The translations under genes were made by a program, and so were the position numbers. From Candidatus Cryptobacteroides sp. (GTDB lineage Bacteria; Bacteroidota; Bacteroidia; Bacteroidales; UBA932): DNA of 49,619 bases. The stretch lies in NCBI GenBank assembly GCA_029257745.1, contig JARIAS010000060.1, positions 1 through 49,619 on the forward strand, read 5' to 3'. Below are positions 21,849-33,099 of the stretch, one piece after another; position 1 is the stretch's first letter; every line of letters starts with the position of its first letter. The notes under the pieces were generated by a model. That model had not been told where the DNA came from. It saw nothing but the letters and a program-made list of their open reading frames with translations, and made no database searches.

Positions 21849-23615
21849 ATGTACAGAAGTCACACTTGTAATGAGTTAAGAATCGAGAATGTTGGACAAG
21901 AAGTTCGTCTGGCTGGTTGGGTTCAAAAATCTAGAAAACTAGGAGGCATGACCTTTATAGATCTTAGAGACAGATATGGTATCACACAATTAGTTATTGA
22001 TGCTCAAGCTAATCAAGAGTTATTAGACTTAGTATCCAATATTGGCAGAGAATATGTTATCCAAGCTATTGGAGAAGTAATTGAAAGAGCAAGCAAAAAT
22101 CCTAAAATGGATACGGGTGATATTGAGATAAAGGTATCTCATATTAATATACTTAACAGCTCTGTTACCCCACCTTTTACAATTGAAGATGAAAGCGATG
22201 GTGGTGAAAATATCAGGGCAAAATTCAGATATCTGGATATTAGACGTAATCCTGTCAAAAATGCCCTTATTCTAAGACACAAACTAGCACACGAAATCAG
22301 AAACTATCTTGATGCTTTGGGCTTTCTAGAAATAGAAACTCCTTATCTTATCAAATCAACTCCTGAAGGGGCTAGAGATTTTGTTGTACCATCAAGGGTC
22401 AATCCTGGTCAGTTTTATGCACTACCTCAATCACCTCAAACATTCAAGCAACTACTAATGGTTGGAGGCTGTGACAGATATTTTCAAATTGTAAGATGTT
22501 TTAGAGATGAAGATTTAAGGGCAGATAGGCAGCCAGAGTTCACTCAAATTGACTGTGAGATGTCTTTTGTTGATCAAGAAGATATTCTAAACACCTTTGA
22601 AGGTATGATGCTTAGTCTATTTAAAAATGTATTAGGCATTGATATTAAAGAAAATATACCTAGAATGTCATGGTATGAGGCTATGGATAAATATGGCTCT
22701 GATAAACCTGATATTAGATTTGATATGCTTATTTTTGAGCTTACTCAACTTGCTAAGGGAAAGGGCTTTTCTGTACTTGATAGTGCTAATTATATAGGTG
22801 CAATAGCAGTACCAAATGCTGCTGACTACACAAGAAAACAATTAGACGAAATTACAGAATGGGTCAAACGACCTCAAGTAGGCGCTAAAGGTCTTATATA
22901 TATCAAATTAAATAATGACGGAAGTATAAAATCATCTATTGATAAATTTTATTCAGCAGAAGATCTACAAAGCTGGGCAGAGCACATGGGTGCTAAAAAA
23001 GGCGATCTCCTACTTGTTATGAGTGGTGATAATAAGAGAAAGGTACAAAATATGCTAGGTGTACTACGTCTTGAAATGGCTAATAGGCTAGGTCTACGCA
23101 ATCCAAAAGTCTTTGCACCTCTATGGATAGTAGATTTTCCTCTTGTTGAATGGGACGAAGAGACTCAAAGATTTTATGCAATGCACCATCCATTTACAGC
23201 TCCAAAACCAGAACATATGGATCTCTTTTATAGCAATAAAAAAGAGGATTTGGAAAGAGTTTCTGCAAATGCCTATGACTTTGTATTAAATGGTTCTGAG
23301 CTTGGTGGAGGTTCTATACGTATTCATAACTCTGAAGTCCAAAAAAGAATGTTTGAAGTTTTAGGTATAGGTAAGGAAGAAGCTGAAGAAAAATTTGGCT
23401 TTATTATTAATGCCTTCACTTATGGTGCACCTCCTCACGGTGGGCTTGCCTTTGGTTTTGACAGAATATGCTCTCTATTTGGAGGTAGTGATTCTATTAG
23501 AGATTATATAGCCTTCCCTAAAAACAACCAGGCTAGAGATGTTATGATAGACTCTCCTTCTAAAATAGATAATATACAACTAGAAGAGCTAGGACTTAAG
23601 ATAGAAAGCAAATAA
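21849..23615 (+). CDS. aspS: Aspartyl-tRNA synthetase
   Basis: [71 protein letters not shown]. Confidence 0.98.
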   Translation: MYRSHTCNELRIENVGQEVRLAGWVQKSRKLGGMTFIDLRDRYGITQLVIDAQANQELLDLVSNIGREYVIQAIGEVIERASKNPKMDTGDIEIKVSHINILNSSVTPPFTIEDESDGGENIRAKFRYLDIRRNPVKNALILRHKLAHEIRNYLDALGFLEIETPYLIKSTPEGARDFVVPSRVNPGQFYALPQSPQTFKQLLMVGGCDRYFQIVRCFRDEDLRADRQPEFTQIDCEMSFVDQEDILNTFEGMMLSLFKNVLGIDIKENIPRMSWYEAMDKYGSDKPDIRFDMLIFELTQLAKGKGFSVLDSANYIGAIAVPNAADYTRKQLDEITEWVKRPQVGAKGLIYIKLNNDGSIKSSIDKFYSAEDLQSWAEHMGAKKGDLLLVMSGDNKRKVQNMLGVLRLEMANRLGLRNPKVFAPLWIVDFPLVEWDEETQRFYAMHHPFTAPKPEHMDLFYSNKKEDLERVSANAYDFVLNGSELGGGSIRIHNSEVQKRMFEVLGIGKEEAEEKFGFIINAFTYGAPPHGGLAFGFDRICSLFGGSDSIRDYIAFPKNNQARDVMIDSPSKIDNIQLEELGLKIESK

Positions 23616-23616
23616 T

Positions 23617-24270
23617 ATGGCATTAGACAAGATTAGTCGAGTTTGTAAAAATTGCGGGCAGATTTCAGACAATATGGCTAGCATTGAAAATATCAATGTT
23701 AGCCATAATCAAGAACTTAAGGACATGGTTAAAAATGGTTCTGCCTTTATATGGGAATGCCCTAACTGTAATTCAAGAAGCCTTATTGATGAGACTAAGT
23801 TCTACTTAGATGCTGATAACAAATTACTTATATGGATAAATTCTAAGGATAACTTGCTTGATGAACAAAAACGTAATAGTATAGAAAGTCAATTAAGCGA
23901 CTATAACCTTAGAATCGTTTCCAGCATTGGAGAATTGATTGAGAAAGTAAATATTTTTGATGCAGGACTAGATGATATAGCTATTGAAGTATGTAAATAT
24001 GTTACCAAAGCTGAGCTTTCTGATAATATAAAAGATGAAAACTTATCAATATCAATACTTAATAGTAAATTACGTTTTTATAGGCTAAATGGTGCAGATA
24101 ATGAAATTATTTTTGCTTTTGCCGATAGCAAAGGCGAAATGAAAACTATAAACATCGGACTTAATGTCTATGAAGATGCAAGACAAATCATAAAACGCAA
24201 TCCACAATTATCACAGAACAATAATTTCACAATAATAGATGAGGAATGGGTAAAAACAATCTTCGGATAA
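23617..24270 (+). CDS. CpXC-domain-like zinc-binding protein
   Basis: CKNCG..INVSHNQELKDMVKNGSAFIWECPNCN resembles the CpXC domain (paired CxxC, SINV..LK..G.LF..CP.C). Confidence 0.65.
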   Translation: MALDKISRVCKNCGQISDNMASIENINVSHNQELKDMVKNGSAFIWECPNCNSRSLIDETKFYLDADNKLLIWINSKDNLLDEQKRNSIESQLSDYNLRIVSSIGELIEKVNIFDAGLDDIAIEVCKYVTKAELSDNIKDENLSISILNSKLRFYRLNGADNEIIFAFADSKGEMKTINIGLNVYEDARQIIKRNPQLSQNNNFTIIDEEWVKTIFG

Positions 24271-24315
24271 TATAATCGCTTTCGTATAGGCAGAAAATTT
24301 ACCCAATACATCAAT

Positions 24316-24360
24316 TTTACTTCATATAGCCACTATCTAACATTAGACAGTGGAAGTAAA
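24316..24360. repeat. Bulged imperfect inverted repeat/stem-loop
   Basis: TTTACTTC-atatagc-CACTATCTAA-CA-TTAGACAGTG-GAAGTAAA. Confidence 0.6.
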
Positions 24361-24477
24361 CTATCAAAATTAGCATAAACGCTAGATAGTGCAAACAGAG
24401 AAGAATAAGGTGAAACAATATAGGTTAAGTCTATAAATATACACTTAAATGATAGATAGTGTAAGCAAATGAAGACA

Positions 24478-24508
24478 AAAAATGCTGACTAATATAGTCA
24501 GCATTTTT
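24478..24508. terminator. Bidirectional intrinsic terminator between convergent genes
   Basis: Perfect 14-bp inverted repeat AAAAATGCTGACTA-ATA-TAGTCAGCATTTTT. Confidence 0.9.
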
Positions 24509-24526
24509 ATTTATTAATAGTTATAC

Positions 24527-25681
24527 TTAATCAACTAATACTCTTGCACCATCGCTTATTACAACGTCATAAACCTTAGGTTCATGACCAAAACGCTCTG
24601 CAAACTTAGTTTTAGCTTCTGCTATGAAGGCATCATACAATTCGTCCTTTACAAGATTAATTGTACAACCACCAAAGCCACCACCCATAACTCTAGAGCC
24701 TGTAACATCACATTTTCTTGCAAGTTTATTTAAGAAATCCAATTCCTCACAACTCACTTCATAAAGTTTACTCAAACCAAAGTGAGTCTGATACATCATC
24801 TCACCAACTGTTTCATAATCACCTCTTTCCAAAGCATCTGAAACGTCCAAAACTCTCTGAACCTCTCCAATCACATACTCTGCCCTCAAGAAATCCTCTG
24901 AAGATATTTCTTCTCTCACCTCATCTAGCCATAATCTTTTAGCATCACTTAAGAAATCAACCTCAGGATGATTTTTCTTAATAGCTGCAGCTGCCCTCTC
25001 ACAAGAAAGCCTTCTCTCATTATAAGCTGATGAAGCCAACTCGTGCTTAACACAAGAATCAACAAGTACTAATTTATAGCCTTCAGGATTAAATGGAAAA
25101 TATTTATACTCCATTGTCTTGGTATTAAGTCTTATAAGACTACCTTTTTTACCAAACACAGAAGCAAACTGGTCCATTATTCCACACATTACACCTACAT
25201 AATTATGTTCAGTTGATTGACCAATCTTTGCAAGTGTAAATTTATCTAACTCATTCTTAAACAATGTATTGATAGCAAATGCAAAAGTACTTTCCAATGC
25301 TGCTGATGAAGAAAGTCCTGCTCCTAGAGGAACATCTCCTGCAAATACAGCATCAAAACCTGAGACCTTGCCTTCCCTCTTAATAGTCTCTCTACAAACT
25401 CCAAAAATATATCTTGCCCAAGATTGTTTTGGTGCATCTTCCTCATTTAAGCCAAACTCTACTGATTCATCATAATCTATTGAATATGCACGTACCTTAT
25501 CTGTACCATTTACAGCTATCATGGCAGTAATACCCTTATCAATAGCTCCTGGGAATACATATCCTCCATTATAATCTGTATGTTCACCAATTAAATTAAT
25601 ACGACCTGCTGATGAAAAGAACTCTCCTGCAGTACCATAAAGAGATGTAAATTTCTCTTGTATTTTATTTTTTAAATCCAT
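24527..25681 (-). CDS. galK: Galactokinase
   Basis: GRINLIGEHTDYNGGYVFPGAI, VPLGAGLSSSAALES, GSRVMGGGFGGCTINLV. Confidence 0.97.
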   Translation of the reverse strand: MDLKNKIQEKFTSLYGTAGEFFSSAGRINLIGEHTDYNGGYVFPGAIDKGITAMIAVNGTDKVRAYSIDYDESVEFGLNEEDAPKQSWARYIFGVCRETIKREGKVSGFDAVFAGDVPLGAGLSSSAALESTFAFAINTLFKNELDKFTLAKIGQSTEHNYVGVMCGIMDQFASVFGKKGSLIRLNTKTMEYKYFPFNPEGYKLVLVDSCVKHELASSAYNERRLSCERAAAAIKKNHPEVDFLSDAKRLWLDEVREEISSEDFLRAEYVIGEVQRVLDVSDALERGDYETVGEMMYQTHFGLSKLYEVSCEELDFLNKLARKCDVTGSRVMGGGFGGCTINLVKDELYDAFIAEAKTKFAERFGHEPKVYDVVISDGARVLVD

Positions 25682-25831
25682 TAGTATAAAGTTTTAATGT
25701 TTATATGCATAATAAGACAAATGTAATAAAAAATATAAAAAAACACTATAATATAATTCATATCTAAAGACTAGTGTAAACATATTAAGGCCTTTATAAT
25801 ATAAAAGATATTCAAGTGTATAAAGATTACA

Positions 25832-26791
25832 TCATCGCAAGGATAAAAGTATGGGATAATGGTCACTTACTCCTCCATTATAGTATATGTATCTATATGT
25901 TCTAAATGGCTTTATTCCATAATATTTAGTATCTTTTTCGCTTAAAAATGAGGGTCGCACAATTTCTAAACTTGACTTATTAAGTATATTTTGACTTATA
26001 AAACACAAATCTATAAGTTCCCACTTTCCCTTATATTTAATACTTCCTTCTTTATTTTTTAATTTAGAAAGATTAAGCAAATTATTATCTTCCAAATTAT
26101 TAAATAAGACAGAATTAGCATTCTCATTAAAATCTCCCATCATTAGTATATTTTTATGCCCTACAAACTGCATAGAATCCCTCAAATCACATAATCTCTT
26201 TACTGCCATCTTTCTAGGATAGTCAGACGATTTACCTCCAAATTTAGAAGGCAGATGACAAAAAAACATTGAATAACTCTCCCCCTTTTTATCTTCTAAG
26301 TGTACAAAGAGAATATCCCTGGTTTTCAATAATTTACCCTTATTATCATAAATATGAAAGGACTTGGACTCAATATATTTCCATTTAGATTTTTGGTATA
26401 TAAGTCCAATATCTACTCCCCTTTTATCTGGAGAGTCATAATGTATAACAGAATAATCTAGTTTTCTTAATAAAGTGGAAGATAATAAGGATTTTAGTAC
26501 AAAGCTGTTTTCAATCTCTGCAAAGGCTACAATATCAGGTAACAAATTATAACTAGCTGCTACCCATAATATAGTCTTGGCAATATCGTTACATTTTTTA
26601 TAAAATCTCTTTGCTGTCCAATGTCTTTTACCCTGAGGTAAAAAATCTTTATCCTCAATCTCTGCTTCCTTATAATCAAAAAAGTTCTCTACATTCCAAA
26701 ACATTATATTATGATTATATCTTATATTAGATATTCTATCTGTTTTTTGACAAGAAATTAGACAGATTAAGAAGACAAACATATACTTCAT
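25832..26791 (-). CDS. Endonuclease/exonuclease/phosphatase family protein
   Basis: IMFWNVENFFDYKE, HYDSPDKRGVDIGLIY, ILMMGDFNENANS, GVSDHYPILLSL. Confidence 0.85.
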   Translation of the reverse strand: MKYMFVFLICLISCQKTDRISNIRYNHNIMFWNVENFFDYKEAEIEDKDFLPQGKRHWTAKRFYKKCNDIAKTILWVAASYNLLPDIVAFAEIENSFVLKSLLSSTLLRKLDYSVIHYDSPDKRGVDIGLIYQKSKWKYIESKSFHIYDNKGKLLKTRDILFVHLEDKKGESYSMFFCHLPSKFGGKSSDYPRKMAVKRLCDLRDSMQFVGHKNILMMGDFNENANSVLFNNLEDNNLLNLSKLKNKEGSIKYKGKWELIDLCFISQNILNKSSLEIVRPSFLSEKDTKYYGIKPFRTYRYIYYNGGVSDHYPILLSLR

Positions 26792-26909
26792 AGACTTATA
26801 TTTTTTTGCAATATCCCTATTTTCTATGTATAAGCAGATAAAGAATAGAAAAAATCGTAATAAAAGATAGAAAAAACGTAAATTTGCAGGATAAACTTAA
26901 AATTAAAGA

Positions 26910-28013
26910 ATGTCACTAAAATGCGGTATCGTTGGACTACCCAATGTTGGTAAGTCTACTCTATTTAACTGTCTAAGCTCTGGCAAGGCACAGAGTGCAA
27001 ATTTTCCTTTCTGTACAATAGAACCCAATCTAGGCTCTACCAATGTGCCTGATAAAAGGCTAGAAGTGCTAGCAGAGATATGTCAGCCAAAAAGTGTTGT
27101 TCCTGCTACTGTGGATATTGTAGATATTGCAGGACTTGTAAAAGGAGCAAGTAAGGGAGAAGGTCTTGGTAATCAATTTCTTGCAAACATACGCGAGACT
27201 GATGCCATACTACATGTATTAAGATGCTTTGAAGACGAAAATATTGTGCATGTAGATGGCAATATTGATCCTTTAAGAGATAAATCTATAATAGATACAG
27301 AACTACAAATCAAAGATTTAGAAACAGTAGAATCAAGATTAAATAAAGTTCGTAAACAAGCACAAAGTTCTTCTGATAAGGATGCTAAAAAACTATTTGA
27401 CCTACTTAGTCGTTATCAACAAGCCCTACTGGAAGGCAAATCTTGTAGGAGTGTAGAGCTTATTAATGCTGAAGAAGAAGCTATGGCTAAAGAGCTATAT
27501 CTTCTTACTAATAAACCTGTTATGTATGTATGCAATGTAGATGAAGCATCTGCAAAGAATGGCAATATATATGTAGATAAGGTAAGGGAGGCTATAAAAG
27601 ATGAACATGCTGAGCTTCTAATAATTGCAGCAAAAACTGAAGCAGATATAGCTGAAATTGAAAGTTATGAAGATAGGCAAATGTTTTTGGAAGAGCTAGG
27701 ATTAGAGGAATCAGGTGTTACAAGGCTTATACAAGCTGCTTACAAATTATTAAATCTACAAACTTACTTTACAGCAGGAGCTGACGAGTGTAGAGCTTGG
27801 ACAATAAATAAGGGTGACAAGGCACCTCGTGCAGCAGGAGTTATACATACTGATTTTGAAAAAGGCTTTATAAGGGCAGAGGTTATAAAATATGAGGATT
27901 TTGTTCAATATAAAAGCGAAGCTGCTGTAAGAGCTGCAGGAAAACTTTCTACTGAGGGTAAGGAATATGTTGTACAAGATGGTGATATTATCCACTTCCT
28001 ATTTAATGTATAA
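26910..28013 (+). CDS. ychF: Redox-regulated ATPase YchF (Obg-family GTPase)
   Basis: MSLKCGIVGLPNVGKSTLFN, VDIAGLVKGASKGEGLGNQFLANIRETDAILHVLRCF. Confidence 0.97.
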   Translation: MSLKCGIVGLPNVGKSTLFNCLSSGKAQSANFPFCTIEPNLGSTNVPDKRLEVLAEICQPKSVVPATVDIVDIAGLVKGASKGEGLGNQFLANIRETDAILHVLRCFEDENIVHVDGNIDPLRDKSIIDTELQIKDLETVESRLNKVRKQAQSSSDKDAKKLFDLLSRYQQALLEGKSCRSVELINAEEEAMAKELYLLTNKPVMYVCNVDEASAKNGNIYVDKVREAIKDEHAELLIIAAKTEADIAEIESYEDRQMFLEELGLEESGVTRLIQAAYKLLNLQTYFTAGADECRAWTINKGDKAPRAAGVIHTDFEKGFIRAEVIKYEDFVQYKSEAAVRAAGKLSTEGKEYVVQDGDIIHFLFNV

Positions 28014-28037
28014 TCAAATAACTAAATATATAATAAT

Positions 28038-28781
28038 ATGAAAAGAATCGTATTAGTTCGTCACGGTGAAAGCCAATGGAACAAAGAAAACAGATTTACA
28101 GGTTGGACAAATGTAGACCTAAGTGAAAATGGTATACAAGAAGCACTTACTGCTGGTAAATTATTAAAAGATGAGGGATTTGCCTTTGATATGGCATACA
28201 CATCTTACTTAAAAAGAGCAATTAAGACCCTTAATAATGTACTTGATAGCCTAGACCAAGATTGGATTCCTGTGTCAAAGTCTTGGAGATTAAATGAAAA
28301 ACATTATGGAAGTCTTCAAGGACTTAATAAGAGCGAAACAGCAGCTAAATATGGTGATGAGCAAGTATTGCTATGGAGACGTAGTTTTGATATTGCCCCT
28401 AATCCTCTAGAGGCACAAGATAGCAATAGCCCTCTTCAGGACGCAAGATACAAAGACGTTCCTGTACAATATCTACCTCTAACAGAGTCTCTAAAAGATG
28501 CAATTGCAAGAGTAATGCCTCTTTGGGAATGCGAAATCTTCCCACAACTTAAGACTAATGATAATATCCTCGTTGTTGCTCATGGTAATAGCCTTAGAGG
28601 CATAGTAAAACATCTTAAGAATATTAGTGACGAAGATATTACAGGTCTTAATATTCCAACTGCTGTACCTTATGTATTTGAGTTTAACGACAATCTAGAA
28701 CTTGTAAAAGATTACTACCTAGGTGATCAAGATGAAATTAGAAAAAAACAAGAAGCAGTTGCTAAACAAGGTAAGAAATAA
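28038..28781 (+). CDS. gpmA: 2,3-bisphosphoglycerate-dependent phosphoglycerate mutase
   Basis: [57 protein letters not shown]. Confidence 0.97.
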   Translation: MKRIVLVRHGESQWNKENRFTGWTNVDLSENGIQEALTAGKLLKDEGFAFDMAYTSYLKRAIKTLNNVLDSLDQDWIPVSKSWRLNEKHYGSLQGLNKSETAAKYGDEQVLLWRRSFDIAPNPLEAQDSNSPLQDARYKDVPVQYLPLTESLKDAIARVMPLWECEIFPQLKTNDNILVVAHGNSLRGIVKHLKNISDEDITGLNIPTAVPYVFEFNDNLELVKDYYLGDQDEIRKKQEAVAKQGKK

Positions 28782-28799
28782 TATTATCTAATATTAATA

Positions 28800-28843
28800 A
28801 ATAATAAAAGGAGTGCCATATGTTTGACACTCCTTTTATTATT
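28800..28843. terminator. Bidirectional intrinsic terminator between convergent genes
   Basis: Perfect 16-bp inverted repeat AATAATAAAAGGAGTG / CACTCCTTTTATTATT. Confidence 0.9.
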
Positions 28844-28874
28844 ATAAAGCTTTAATAATTATACATTATAAAGA

Positions 28875-30986
28875 TTAAAAGAATCTAGCTCTATTATCTT
28901 TAACTTCCTGAGACTCCATCATAAATGGAAGAATCATATTTACTGTATAAGCCTTAATTCTTTGTTGCTCATTCTTAGCATCTGTATCTGTATAGAATGA
29001 AGCTACATCTCTTTTCACTACCTTAAAGAAATATACGCCTAATTGACCTTCAATAGGACCTACAAGCTTATTTAGCTCTGCAGTAGAAACAGCACCTACC
29101 AAGGCATTGTCTAAATCTGGATTAGCTATACTTGCGAAAGCTATTCCATCTTTTGTACTTACTGTTGTACCTAACTTTTCTGCAATACTACTTAGAGTAG
29201 TTAAGCCCTCTGTTTCTGCCTTCATTTTTTCTAGCTGCTTAGCCTTATACTTTTGAGAATATAATATATTCTTTATCTGATTTGTCATTTCCTCTAAAGA
29301 CGCATAACCTTCTTCATGAAGTCCAGTAATAACAGAAACTATAAAATACTTATTATCAATAGTTTTAATATCAGACACAGAACCTACTCCATTATCAAAA
29401 GCCCAACGAGTTATCTCCTTTGTATTATCAATAGAGCCTAGCTTATTAGCGGACATAAGCATTCTGCTACTTTTTTGAGAATATACTTTTAATGAATCTA
29501 CAGCCTTATTATAATCCTTTAAAGAAGGTTTAGCCAAAGATGCGAATAGATTAGCCTTAGAATACACTTGACTAAATGTCTCCTTGCTTGGATTAGTTTC
29601 CTTAACAAGTAAGGCTACACTCTTTTTAGGCATTGGTTTTGTTGTCTTACTTACAAGTACGACATGAGTACCATAATTAGTATTTAGAACAAATGGCATA
29701 TTAACTTTTTGAGTTAAAACCTCTTGAAAGCCTGGAATCATATAATTAGCTGTTAGCCAACCAATATTACCTCTTTTACCATCGGCTGCTGATTTTGTAT
29801 CTAATGAATACTCTTCTGCAAGTTTTTCAAAATTGCCACCCTTCTTAATAACAGTAACCAAGCTATCAGCCTTTGCATTAGAAGCAGCTGGCAAAAGAAT
29901 ATGTTTAACATAAACAGAATCAGGTAAAATCTTTGTCTCTAACAACTTAGCCAAATATAATGTATTATTAGAACCTGAAATTAAAGGAGATACCTCACCT
30001 TCTTTTGCAGACCATACAAAATTTTCAACTTCAGGTGAAGCAAAGACTAAGTCTCCCTTTTTATACCAATAATCTATATATGGTTTATCAGAATTGCGTA
30101 ATAAGAAATTCTTAACATTTGTGCTTTCTGCAAATTTATCTTTTAAGGAACCAACAAATTCCTCATTATCTACTATATCCTTTTGAGAAGGCTTAACTTC
30201 AAATACAACATACTCTATATCTCGAGATTCAGCTTGCTTATAAAGTTTTTTATGGTTCTCATAATATTTAGAAATCTCTGATTTAGATATTTCTATTGAA
30301 GAATCCCTATTATACAACAAAGTACTGTACTCATAAGGTTTCATTACAAACTCTATGTCAGACAATGTATTATTTTCAGCTATAAAATTACTCTGAATAA
30401 GTGGATTATTAAACATTGCAGCACTATAAAGAGAATTATACTTATCATAGTAGCTAGCAGTTTTTATATTATTTTGAAGAAAATCCCAATAAAGATTATA
30501 TCTTCCACTCGGATCTGAGTTACGATTTTGCAAGAATGCCAATAAAGCTTGCTTAGAGAATGCACCATTTTTATCCATAAACATAGGATTATTTAAAATT
30601 AATGGTGATATATTCTGACCACTAAGCATATCTAGAATTTCATCTTCTCCTAATTCTACACCAGCCTTTTGAGACTCCTCGATAAATAAGAATTTATCTA
30701 GTAAGTTTCTCCATGCAGCCTCTCTTACAGCTTCTTGTTGCTGTGCTCCTTGAGCTGATGCACCTGTAAGCATTTCATTTATTGCTGTATAATTTTGAAT
30801 TTCCTGTTGAAATGCTGGATAACTTATAGTTTTTCCATTGATTTTACCAACATCATTTTTAGATGACATATTCTGTACTGCAGAAACCACTGAACTAGGG
30901 TCTACAATAAATAGTAATAGACCTATTGCTATTATTATCGAAGCTAACAGGCCAAACTTAACACGAATTTTTTCGAGAACCGCCAT
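28875..30986 (-). CDS. SurA/PpiD-type peptidylprolyl isomerase
   Basis: N-terminal TM anchor and SurA_N-like region; rotamase-like VKHILLPAASNAKADSLVTVIKKGGNFEKLAEEYSLD. Confidence 0.88.
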   Translation of the reverse strand: MAVLEKIRVKFGLLASIIIAIGLLLFIVDPSSVVSAVQNMSSKNDVGKINGKTISYPAFQQEIQNYTAINEMLTGASAQGAQQQEAVREAAWRNLLDKFLFIEESQKAGVELGEDEILDMLSGQNISPLILNNPMFMDKNGAFSKQALLAFLQNRNSDPSGRYNLYWDFLQNNIKTASYYDKYNSLYSAAMFNNPLIQSNFIAENNTLSDIEFVMKPYEYSTLLYNRDSSIEISKSEISKYYENHKKLYKQAESRDIEYVVFEVKPSQKDIVDNEEFVGSLKDKFAESTNVKNFLLRNSDKPYIDYWYKKGDLVFASPEVENFVWSAKEGEVSPLISGSNNTLYLAKLLETKILPDSVYVKHILLPAASNAKADSLVTVIKKGGNFEKLAEEYSLDTKSAADGKRGNIGWLTANYMIPGFQEVLTQKVNMPFVLNTNYGTHVVLVSKTTKPMPKKSVALLVKETNPSKETFSQVYSKANLFASLAKPSLKDYNKAVDSLKVYSQKSSRMLMSANKLGSIDNTKEITRWAFDNGVGSVSDIKTIDNKYFIVSVITGLHEEGYASLEEMTNQIKNILYSQKYKAKQLEKMKAETEGLTTLSSIAEKLGTTVSTKDGIAFASIANPDLDNALVGAVSTAELNKLVGPIEGQLGVYFFKVVKRDVASFYTDTDAKNEQQRIKAYTVNMILPFMMESQEVKDNRARFF

Positions 30987-31063
30987 TTTGTATGTTATTT
31001 AATATTAATATTCTAAACTAATTTATACACGGGTTGCGAATATAATAATTTTCTTTTAATTTC

Positions 31064-31732
31064 TTATATTTTTTTTAGTAATGGACCAATAAAATTGGCA
31101 GTATCAATACTAACTTCTGTACTATCTTTTACTAGTACCGTATAGCTATTAAATGGTTTTAAAATCTCTGCATTTCTAACCTTTTCATCTGAACGCATAC
31201 CGTAACCTTGCACAAGTCCATCTTTGGAAAACATTTTAATATAACAATCTGTATATATCTCGGCTTTTGACCTATCCCAATATAATGTATCTGTCAGCAT
31301 TGTTTCTTGCTTTATAATATTCTTTATACGAACATCTCCATAAGCCTTCCATATTTCCTTCCCTTCTTTACTTTTACTTTCATGAATTGCAGATAGTGAA
31401 GATATAGTTGATTCTAACTCTCCCTTTTCATTATACGAAAAAATATTTAAGCCATTAGGAAATAAATCATAAGAAAGACTGTCTGCATCATATTTTTCTA
31501 ACTTAGGAGCAAAAATTCTCATTTGTAACTTTCCTTCCTGAGTCTGAATAATATTCATACTATCAACAACTTGCACTGGTGTAGATGATAAATCCAATTT
31601 TTCTGCTACAGACAAACTTGACTTACAGGACAGCAGTAAAAAAATACTAATCAGTAAACATAATGTAGAAGATGACCAAGGATAAAAATCCTTGATCATC
31701 GTTAATTTTAATATATTACAACCCTTAAACAA
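31064..31732 (-). CDS. lptC: LPS export ABC transporter periplasmic protein LptC
   Basis: Lipoprotein-like N-terminus; GKLQMRIFAPKLEKYD...LYWDRSKAEIYTD pattern, OstA/LptC-like. Confidence 0.75.
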   Translation of the reverse strand: MFKGCNILKLTMIKDFYPWSSSTLCLLISIFLLLSCKSSLSVAEKLDLSSTPVQVVDSMNIIQTQEGKLQMRIFAPKLEKYDADSLSYDLFPNGLNIFSYNEKGELESTISSLSAIHESKSKEGKEIWKAYGDVRIKNIIKQETMLTDTLYWDRSKAEIYTDCYIKMFSKDGLVQGYGMRSDEKVRNAEILKPFNSYTVLVKDSTEVSIDTANFIGPLLKKI

Positions 31733-31738
31733 AATATC

Positions 31739-33067
31739 TTATTCTTGAGTTCTTACAGTTGTTGAAACCTTTAATCCAGAACAAGAAACAGTATAAGAAT
31801 TTCCTGCTGTAAGGTTATACATAAAGGCATCAGCAGCTGCAGGATAATACATCTTATACTTGTTTATCATTTCATTACAATCTGAAGATAAAGATGAATC
31901 AGCAGCCTTTGCTTTCAACATATAATCTGTTGCCACCCAATATTTTGCTCTTTTTGCAATCTCATCACCATCACAACTCAATGAACTCCAAATTGTACCT
32001 ATTAAATAATAAGACTTACCAGCTAAAGCAGAATCCAACGCTACTGCTTGCTTTGCTGCATTAATAGCCTTTACATACATATTATAACTCAAGCAAAATA
32101 CAGCTAATTCATATTGATAATTTGCCTTATCCAAAGGACTAACATCTTCTGCATTTATTGCTTCCTCCAAATATTTAATAGACTCATCCTTATTATTTTT
32201 AGATGAATGTAACTTGTATAAGAAATAAGCTGCTTGAGATGATGGATTATTGTTATACATTGCTGTTACAGCCTTTAAATATAAGTCATTATCAGTACAA
32301 TTATCTGATACACTTAATATCTTAACTATGTTTGATATTAAATCCATATCATTTGGATTTGCTTCAAAACGTGGTGTAAATAAAGCTATTAACTCTTCAC
32401 AACTAGCTACCTTACTTGTTATAAACAAGCTCTCTATCTCCTCCTTAATCTTAACATCAAGAGCATCTACATCCTTGCCTGACTTTAATATATTAGACAT
32501 AAGTTCTGCTGTCTTCTGATAAGTATTCAAAACATCTTCTGCAGTTAATTTGCCCTCTTTAAACAATTCAATAGCAGCCTTAAAATCAAGAAGAAGAATA
32601 CTAGTTTTTACCTTAACTCCATTCTCTTCAATAATTTTAGATAAACTAGTATGCAAAACATTATTATCGTGATTTAAATAATTAATAATATCTAGACCCT
32701 TATTATTTCTAGAAGTTACCGCATATTTAGGATAATATTCTGCTCTTATATCATGTATACTTAATAATGTATCTAATAATGCTTTCTTATATTCAAGATT
32801 TGTAGCATTCTTTGCTATTTCTCTTCTTAACAAATTTGTACCATCTATAAGCATATTCTGACTAGCAGTAGGAGGACAAATTTTAAAAGCCTTCCTCCAA
32901 TTCGGCAAGGATGCAGCATAATTTTTCTGCTTATAATATTCTTTATAATAAGACAGATACTTAATACAATTAGCACTATCAGCACCATATTTACCCTGTG
33001 CAAAAGATAGTCCAGAAGACATTACAACAAACATTAATGCTAATGTTAGTAAAACTATTTTCTTCAT
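31739..33067 (-). CDS. TPR-repeat secreted/periplasmic protein
   Basis: Signal peptide; helical repeats including KYLSYYKEYYKQKNYAASLPNWRKAF. Confidence 0.75.
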   Translation of the reverse strand: MKKIVLLTLALMFVVMSSGLSFAQGKYGADSANCIKYLSYYKEYYKQKNYAASLPNWRKAFKICPPTASQNMLIDGTNLLRREIAKNATNLEYKKALLDTLLSIHDIRAEYYPKYAVTSRNNKGLDIINYLNHDNNVLHTSLSKIIEENGVKVKTSILLLDFKAAIELFKEGKLTAEDVLNTYQKTAELMSNILKSGKDVDALDVKIKEEIESLFITSKVASCEELIALFTPRFEANPNDMDLISNIVKILSVSDNCTDNDLYLKAVTAMYNNNPSSQAAYFLYKLHSSKNNKDESIKYLEEAINAEDVSPLDKANYQYELAVFCLSYNMYVKAINAAKQAVALDSALAGKSYYLIGTIWSSLSCDGDEIAKRAKYWVATDYMLKAKAADSSLSSDCNEMINKYKMYYPAAADAFMYNLTAGNSYTVSCSGLKVSTTVRTQE

Positions 33068-33099
33068 ACTTCTTATGTTAACTTTTATTAATATTCAAT

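Noticed and set aside
24331-24461. Repeated TAGAYAGTG words considered as a CRISPR array
   Set aside because: Repeats are only about 9 nt, spacing is irregular (about 40 and 70 nt), and there are no cas genes.
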